Source: Streptomyces cyanogenus (lineage in GTDB: Bacteria > Actinomycetota > Actinomycetes > Streptomycetales > Streptomycetaceae). Taken from it: a stretch of 64,000 nt of DNA. Location of the stretch: positions 8,098,001-8,162,000 of the forward strand of contig NZ_CP071839.1 of the NCBI RefSeq assembly GCF_017526105.1. The letters are read 5' to 3'. A model generated the notes under the pieces. The model was not told where the DNA came from. It searched no databases and saw only the letters and a program-made list of their open reading frames with translations. Below, one piece after another: positions 60,955 through 64,000 of the stretch; positions within the stretch are counted from its first letter, which is position 1; each line of letters starts with the position of its first letter. The position numbers and the translations under genes are program-made.

Positions 60955-61250
60955 GGAAGACGTGCTCCTTCCTCGCCCCGCGGGGCAGTTGAGCGGCTCG
61001 CCGGGGCAGAGCCGGGCGGCGGCCTCGCGTCAACCTAGCCAACGTGTGTGCCTCGTGTGAAGGTTGAGGTGTGAAATGTCCGATACATATTCGTGATGTT
61101 CGCCGTGACGTTCGACGGGGAAAGGGTGGGCGCCATGGTTTCCTGTGAGATCCCGGTGAATTCGCGATCCTGTTGAACACAGTGACTGCGGCCTCCGTAT
61201 GAAGCCGGGGAACTCCATGCCCGACCGGTGCTCACACACAGGGGACGACC
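60955..61250. other. Divergent promoter region with AT-rich patch
   Basis: About 300 nt between the divergent NlpC/P60 and DUF1996 genes. It includes an AT-richer stretch (about 61060-61110) likely holding promoters. The 11-mer GTGAAGGTTGA near 61060 recurs near 16038, upstream of the SpoIIE gene at 16092; this may be chance. Confidence 0.4.
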
Positions 61251-63356
61251 TTGGTACGCAACAGCCGCAGACGCCCGACCCGCGCACGACGCGCGACCCT
61301 CGCAGCGGTCGCCCTGATACTGGGCGGCGGCGGGCTCGTCGCGGCGAACGTCTATGCCTCGGCCAGCGAGGGCTGGGGTGACGGTTCCGGTACGGACACC
61401 ACCGGACACGTCCGGTCCGCCGGCATGGCGACCGTCGACTGCCCCGACGTCGGCAGCCGGCTCACCTCCGTACCGCACGCGGCCCGCGCGGACGTCGACC
61501 GTGAACTCGCCCAGCTCGACCGGCAGACGGCGGCGGCCTACCGGCAGCTCCAGCAGGCCGGGCCCGGCAGCCCGGACGCCGACTCCCTCGACACGACGAT
61601 CATGGACCCGCTGAAGGAACAGCGGTCGGAGTCCATCGGGCGGATCGCCGACGCCATCGACCGGGCGGGGGAGCGCCCGCAGGGCCTGGAATCCCTGGCC
61701 ACCTGCACCCTGCGCCCCGGTGACACCGGCCAGGCCACCGGCACCCCGGCCGACGACGGCCGACAGGGCGGCACCGATCAGGGGCGGAACGGCACGGGTC
61801 AGGGCGGCGCGGGTCAGGGCGGCAACGGGCCCGTCGTCTCCGACTACGCGGACATCACCGCCGTACAACCCGACGCACAGACCCCGGCGCCGCAGGACGG
61901 CGCCTCGCGCGGCACCTTCACCTCCGACTGCGGGGTCAACGCGAACGGCCTGTTCAACTCGGACAACGTCATCGTCGCCCCCGGCGTCACCAACGGCGCC
62001 CACCACTTCCACGACTACGTCGGCAACCAGGCCAACAACGCCTTCGCGAGCGACGAGGACCTGGCGCGGGCCGGCACCAGCTGTGCGGACCAGGGCGACA
62101 AGTCCTCGTACTACTGGCCGGTGCTGCGCCTGCAGAACGGCACCCAGGAGCGGGACGCCGGGGCGCCGGGCGGCGGTACGGAGGGCAACGCGGGTCAGAT
62201 CGTGACGCCCAAGCAGGTCACGCTGACCTTCGTCGGCAACCCGCGCGGCGAGGTCACCGCGATGCCGCGGCTGCTGCGCATCATCACCGGCGACGCCAAG
62301 GCCTTCGTCAACGGCCCCGGCAACGCCAACGCCTCCTGGAGCTGCACCGGTTACGAGGACCGGCAGCTGAAGGACAAGTACCCGCTGTGCCCGACGGGCA
62401 GCGACGTCGTGCGCACCTTCCGGTTCCAGAGCTGCTGGGACGGCCGCAACATCGACAGTGCCAACCACCGTACCCACGTGGCCTTCGCCGGCGTCGACGG
62501 CTCCTGCCCGGCGGGGTTCCGGCCCATTCCGCAACTGGTCCAGCGGATCGTCTACGACGTCGACGCGCCGAGCCTCGCGGACGGCGGCCGGACGGTCCCG
62601 CTGTTCGCGGTGGACTCCTTCCCGGAACAGTTGCACAAGCCCGTCACCGACCACGGCGACTTCATCAACGTCTTCGACGAGGACCTGATGCGCGAGATGG
62701 TCGACTGCATCAACTCCGGCCGCACCTGCGGCTCCTCGGACGGAGGCGACTCCGGTACGACGGCGAGCCCCACCGCGACTCCGACCTCCACCGCCCCGGG
62801 TGACGGCTCCGCCGAGCAGCCTGGCGAGGGCTCCACTGAGCAGCCCGGTGACGGCTCCGCCGAGCAGCCCGGTGACGGGTCGGCCGAGCAGCCCGGTGAC
62901 GGGTCCGCCGAACAGCAGGGCGACGGCTCCGCGGAGCAGTCCGGTGACGGGTCCGCAGAGCAGCCCGGTGAGAGCGGCACCTCTGAGCCCGCGCCGCCCG
63001 CCGCTTCCCAGCCGGCCGAAGCCCCGCGCCATGACGTGACGACCTCGCCGGCCCGCACCACCAAGCACGACACGGACGACAAGGCCGCACCGGCCGAGCC
63101 CGCCGAACCCCGCTCCACACCGGCGCGTTCGGCACCGGCCCGGACGACGCCTGCCCCGTCCACGCCCGCCTCCTCCGCCTCCGGCCAGGTCACCGCCGCA
63201 GCCTTCGCCCCGTCGTCGTCCGCGCGCCCCGAACCCCAGGCCGCCCAGGGTGGCTTGGCGGAGACGGGAGCCCACCTGTGGCCCGGAGCCATCGGCACGC
63301 TGCTCGCCCTGTCCGGCCTGTTCATGCTCGTGCGGGCCAGGCGCCTGCGCTACTGA
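61251..63356 (+). CDS. Sortase-anchored DUF1996-domain surface protein
   Basis: The 701-residue protein starts at TTG 61251 (GGGGA 5 nt upstream). A twin-Arg/basic n-region precedes a hydrophobic helix (LAAVALILGGGGLVAANVYA), the signal. Residues about 220-480 match DUF1996, with VNANGLFNSDNVIVAPGVTN, then GAHHFHDYVGNQ and FQSCWDGRNIDSANHRTHVA. Residues about 517-572 are seven eight-residue repeats (GDGSAEQP-like), a wall-spanning spacer with a Pro/Ala/Thr-rich region after it. The C terminus is LAETG, a hydrophobic helix and RARRLRY, a classical LAXTG sorting signal recognised by actinobacterial class E sortases. Function of DUF1996 is unknown, and the domain also occurs in fungal secreted proteins. 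Confidence 0.92.
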   Translation: MVRNSRRRPTRARRATLAAVALILGGGGLVAANVYASASEGWGDGSGTDTTGHVRSAGMATVDCPDVGSRLTSVPHAARADVDRELAQLDRQTAAAYRQLQQAGPGSPDADSLDTTIMDPLKEQRSESIGRIADAIDRAGERPQGLESLATCTLRPGDTGQATGTPADDGRQGGTDQGRNGTGQGGAGQGGNGPVVSDYADITAVQPDAQTPAPQDGASRGTFTSDCGVNANGLFNSDNVIVAPGVTNGAHHFHDYVGNQANNAFASDEDLARAGTSCADQGDKSSYYWPVLRLQNGTQERDAGAPGGGTEGNAGQIVTPKQVTLTFVGNPRGEVTAMPRLLRIITGDAKAFVNGPGNANASWSCTGYEDRQLKDKYPLCPTGSDVVRTFRFQSCWDGRNIDSANHRTHVAFAGVDGSCPAGFRPIPQLVQRIVYDVDAPSLADGGRTVPLFAVDSFPEQLHKPVTDHGDFINVFDEDLMREMVDCINSGRTCGSSDGGDSGTTASPTATPTSTAPGDGSAEQPGEGSTEQPGDGSAEQPGDGSAEQPGDGSAEQQGDGSAEQSGDGSAEQPGESGTSEPAPPAASQPAEAPRHDVTTSPARTTKHDTDDKAAPAEPAEPRSTPARSAPARTTPAPSTPASSASGQVTAAAFAPSSSARPEPQAAQGGLAETGAHLWPGAIGTLLALSGLFMLVRARRLRY
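62799..62966 (+). repeat. Seven tandem 24-bp coding repeats
   Basis: Seven consecutive copies of an eight-codon unit (consensus GDGSAEQP, with variants GEGSTEQP, GDGSAEQQ and GDGSAEQS) within the spacer of the DUF1996 surface protein. Copy number is likely to vary between strains. Confidence 0.9.
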
Positions 63357-63364
63357 CCGCACAC

Positions 63365-63400
63365 GGTGGGGCCGCCGTACGCTGTTACGGCGGCCCCACC
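63365..63400 (+). terminator. Terminator after the DUF1996 gene
   Basis: A perfect 15-bp stem (GGTGGGGCCGCCGTA, 63365-63379, with its complement at 63386-63400) and a 6-nt loop begin 8 nt after the stop codon. Confidence 0.8.
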
Positions 63401-63438
63401 CCTTGAGGGAGCGCTCCCAGTACGCGCAGGATGCGGGT

Positions 63439-63882
63439 GTGCCGCACCTCTCCCAGGCCGCAGTGACACGGCCCTACCGTCCCGCCGACCGCGACGCCGT
63501 GGCCGGGGTCTGTGTCCGCACCGCGCACGAAGGAGGCGACTCCCGGGCGATCCACCCCGACCAGCGCCTCATGCCGTCGCTCTTCGCCGAGCCGTACTGC
63601 CGCTTCGACCCGGACCTCGCCTTCGTGCCGGACGACGGCACGGGCCGGGCCGTGGAGTGCATCGTCGGCACCGCCGACACCGAGCGCTTCGTCGAGGACT
63701 TCCGGCGGGACTGGATCCCCCGGCCGGCCGACCGCTGTCCGGAGCCCGCCGGGCCGCCCCGGACGCCCACCGAGGAGATGATCCGGCTCCTGCACCACCC
63801 GGAGCGGATGCTGGTCCCCGAACTCGCCGGCTACCCGGCCCATCCGCACACCGACCTGCTGCCGGCCCGGCAGGCGCGCGGG
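63439..63882 (+). pseudogene. 3'-truncated GNAT acetyltransferase
   Basis: From GTG 63439 (CAGGAT 6 nt upstream, leaderless type) the frame reads a GNAT protein: VTRPYRPADRDAVAGVCVRT, then AHEGGDSRAIHPDQRLMPSL and FAEPYCRFDPDLAFVPDDG. It continues to HTDLLPARQARG, exactly where the acetyl-CoA pyrophosphate-binding motif (Q-x-x-G-x-G/A) should continue. Instead the DNA becomes the 3' end of a convergent gene and the frame stays open to the window edge with non-family sequence. The catalytic half is therefore missing and the gene is probably dead. Confidence 0.7.
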
Positions 63883-63892
63883 CAGCAGGGCC

Positions 63893-64000
63893 TCAGGCCA
63901 GGGCGAGGGTCTGCTTGGCGAGTTCGTACGCGGGCCGCATCTCCTCGTGCTCCTGGGTGTCCATGCCACCGAGGTGCAGCACGACCGGGCCGTCGGGCGT
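63893..64000 (-). CDS. C terminus of an unidentified minus-strand gene
   Basis: The last 35 codons and stop of a gene that enters from the right edge. The visible part reads TPDGPVVLHLGGMDTQEHEE, then MRPAYELAKQTLALA, with G/C-biased third positions typical of real coding sequence. I do not recognise the family from this fragment. It overlaps the tail end of the truncated GNAT frame. Confidence 0.7.
   Translation of the reverse strand, partial: TPDGPVVLHLGGMDTQEHEEMRPAYELAKQTLALA

Noticed and set aside
16038..61070. Shared 11-mer GTGAAGGTTGA upstream of two genes
   Set aside because: Only two copies at different distances from the starts and no dyad; likely chance in 64 kb, so not listed as a regulatory site.
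62799..62966. CRISPR-like array
   Set aside because: The 24-bp units are contiguous, with no spacers, and keep the reading frame of the surface protein; they are protein-coding tandem repeats.
61035..63362. 775-codon minus-strand frame opposite the DUF1996 gene
   Set aside because: Low-complexity Gly/Val/Arg composition mirrors the repeats of the real surface-protein gene on the plus strand.

Overview
The window is GC-rich, actinobacterial chromosomal DNA. The strong C/G bias at third codon positions, frequent GTG starts, the many SpoIIE-type phosphatases, a proteasome beta subunit, DUF5709, an FprA-type reductase and an LAXTG sortase signal all point to Streptomyces or a close relative. I see no rRNA, tRNA, CRISPR array, intact insertion sequence or prophage. 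It reads as a housekeeping/accessory mosaic with about 47 intact or edge-truncated genes and three recognisable gene remnants.

Left third (1-22.9 kb): a truncated secreted S1 protease, a DUF574-type methyltransferase, a DUF3800-like protein, and a divergent MFS/LysR pair sharing an operator-like inverted repeat. A collagen-like membrane protein and an F420/PPOX-type enzyme follow. Next comes an unknown gene bracketed by a 41-bp direct repeat of the PPOX 3' end, then a large secreted alpha/beta hydrolase. An oxidoreductase remnant precedes a Zn-ribbon/OB-fold protein and a TetR regulator whose promoters share a 14-bp operator-like sequence. Then come an ATP-grasp-like protein, a HEAT-like protein, a membrane PAS/SpoIIE phosphatase, a three-gene module that looks metal-related (DUF6153-like protein, Met/His-rich lipoprotein, DUF318 permease), a peptidoglycan-binding membrane protein and a flavin reductase.

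Middle (22.9-42.7 kb): an ANTAR/GAF/PAS/SpoIIE phosphatase, an RpiR/SIS regulator, a GT39-like membrane glycosyltransferase and a P-loop kinase. A translationally coupled beta-phosphoglucomutase/GH65 phosphorylase pair probably handles maltose- or trehalose-type disaccharides. A BlaI-type repressor lies divergent from a coupled GT-C-like/UPF0104 membrane pair, with BlaI-like dyads in between. A second-type proteasome beta subunit without an alpha partner follows, then DUF5709, a GH15 enzyme, small stress-type proteins and a TPR protein.

Right third (42.7-64 kb): two more SpoIIE phosphatases (one with its own HATPase domain), a YkvA-like membrane protein, a PadR/membrane-protein pair under an AT-rich palindrome, a DUF1152 protein divergent from a 1,530-residue protein of unknown function, and an FprA reductase behind an iron-box-like sequence. 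An SDR remnant, an NlpC/P60 protein with no visible signal peptide, a sortase-anchored DUF1996 protein and a GNAT gene cut at its acetyl-CoA motif close the window.

Two themes recur. Many genes, especially regulators, have a -10-like hexamer about 6 nt before the start codon and no Shine-Dalgarno, which suggests leaderless transcripts. Regulator genes also sit beside well-formed palindromes that predict small local regulons. All functional statements rest on reading motifs and context by eye; no database search was run.
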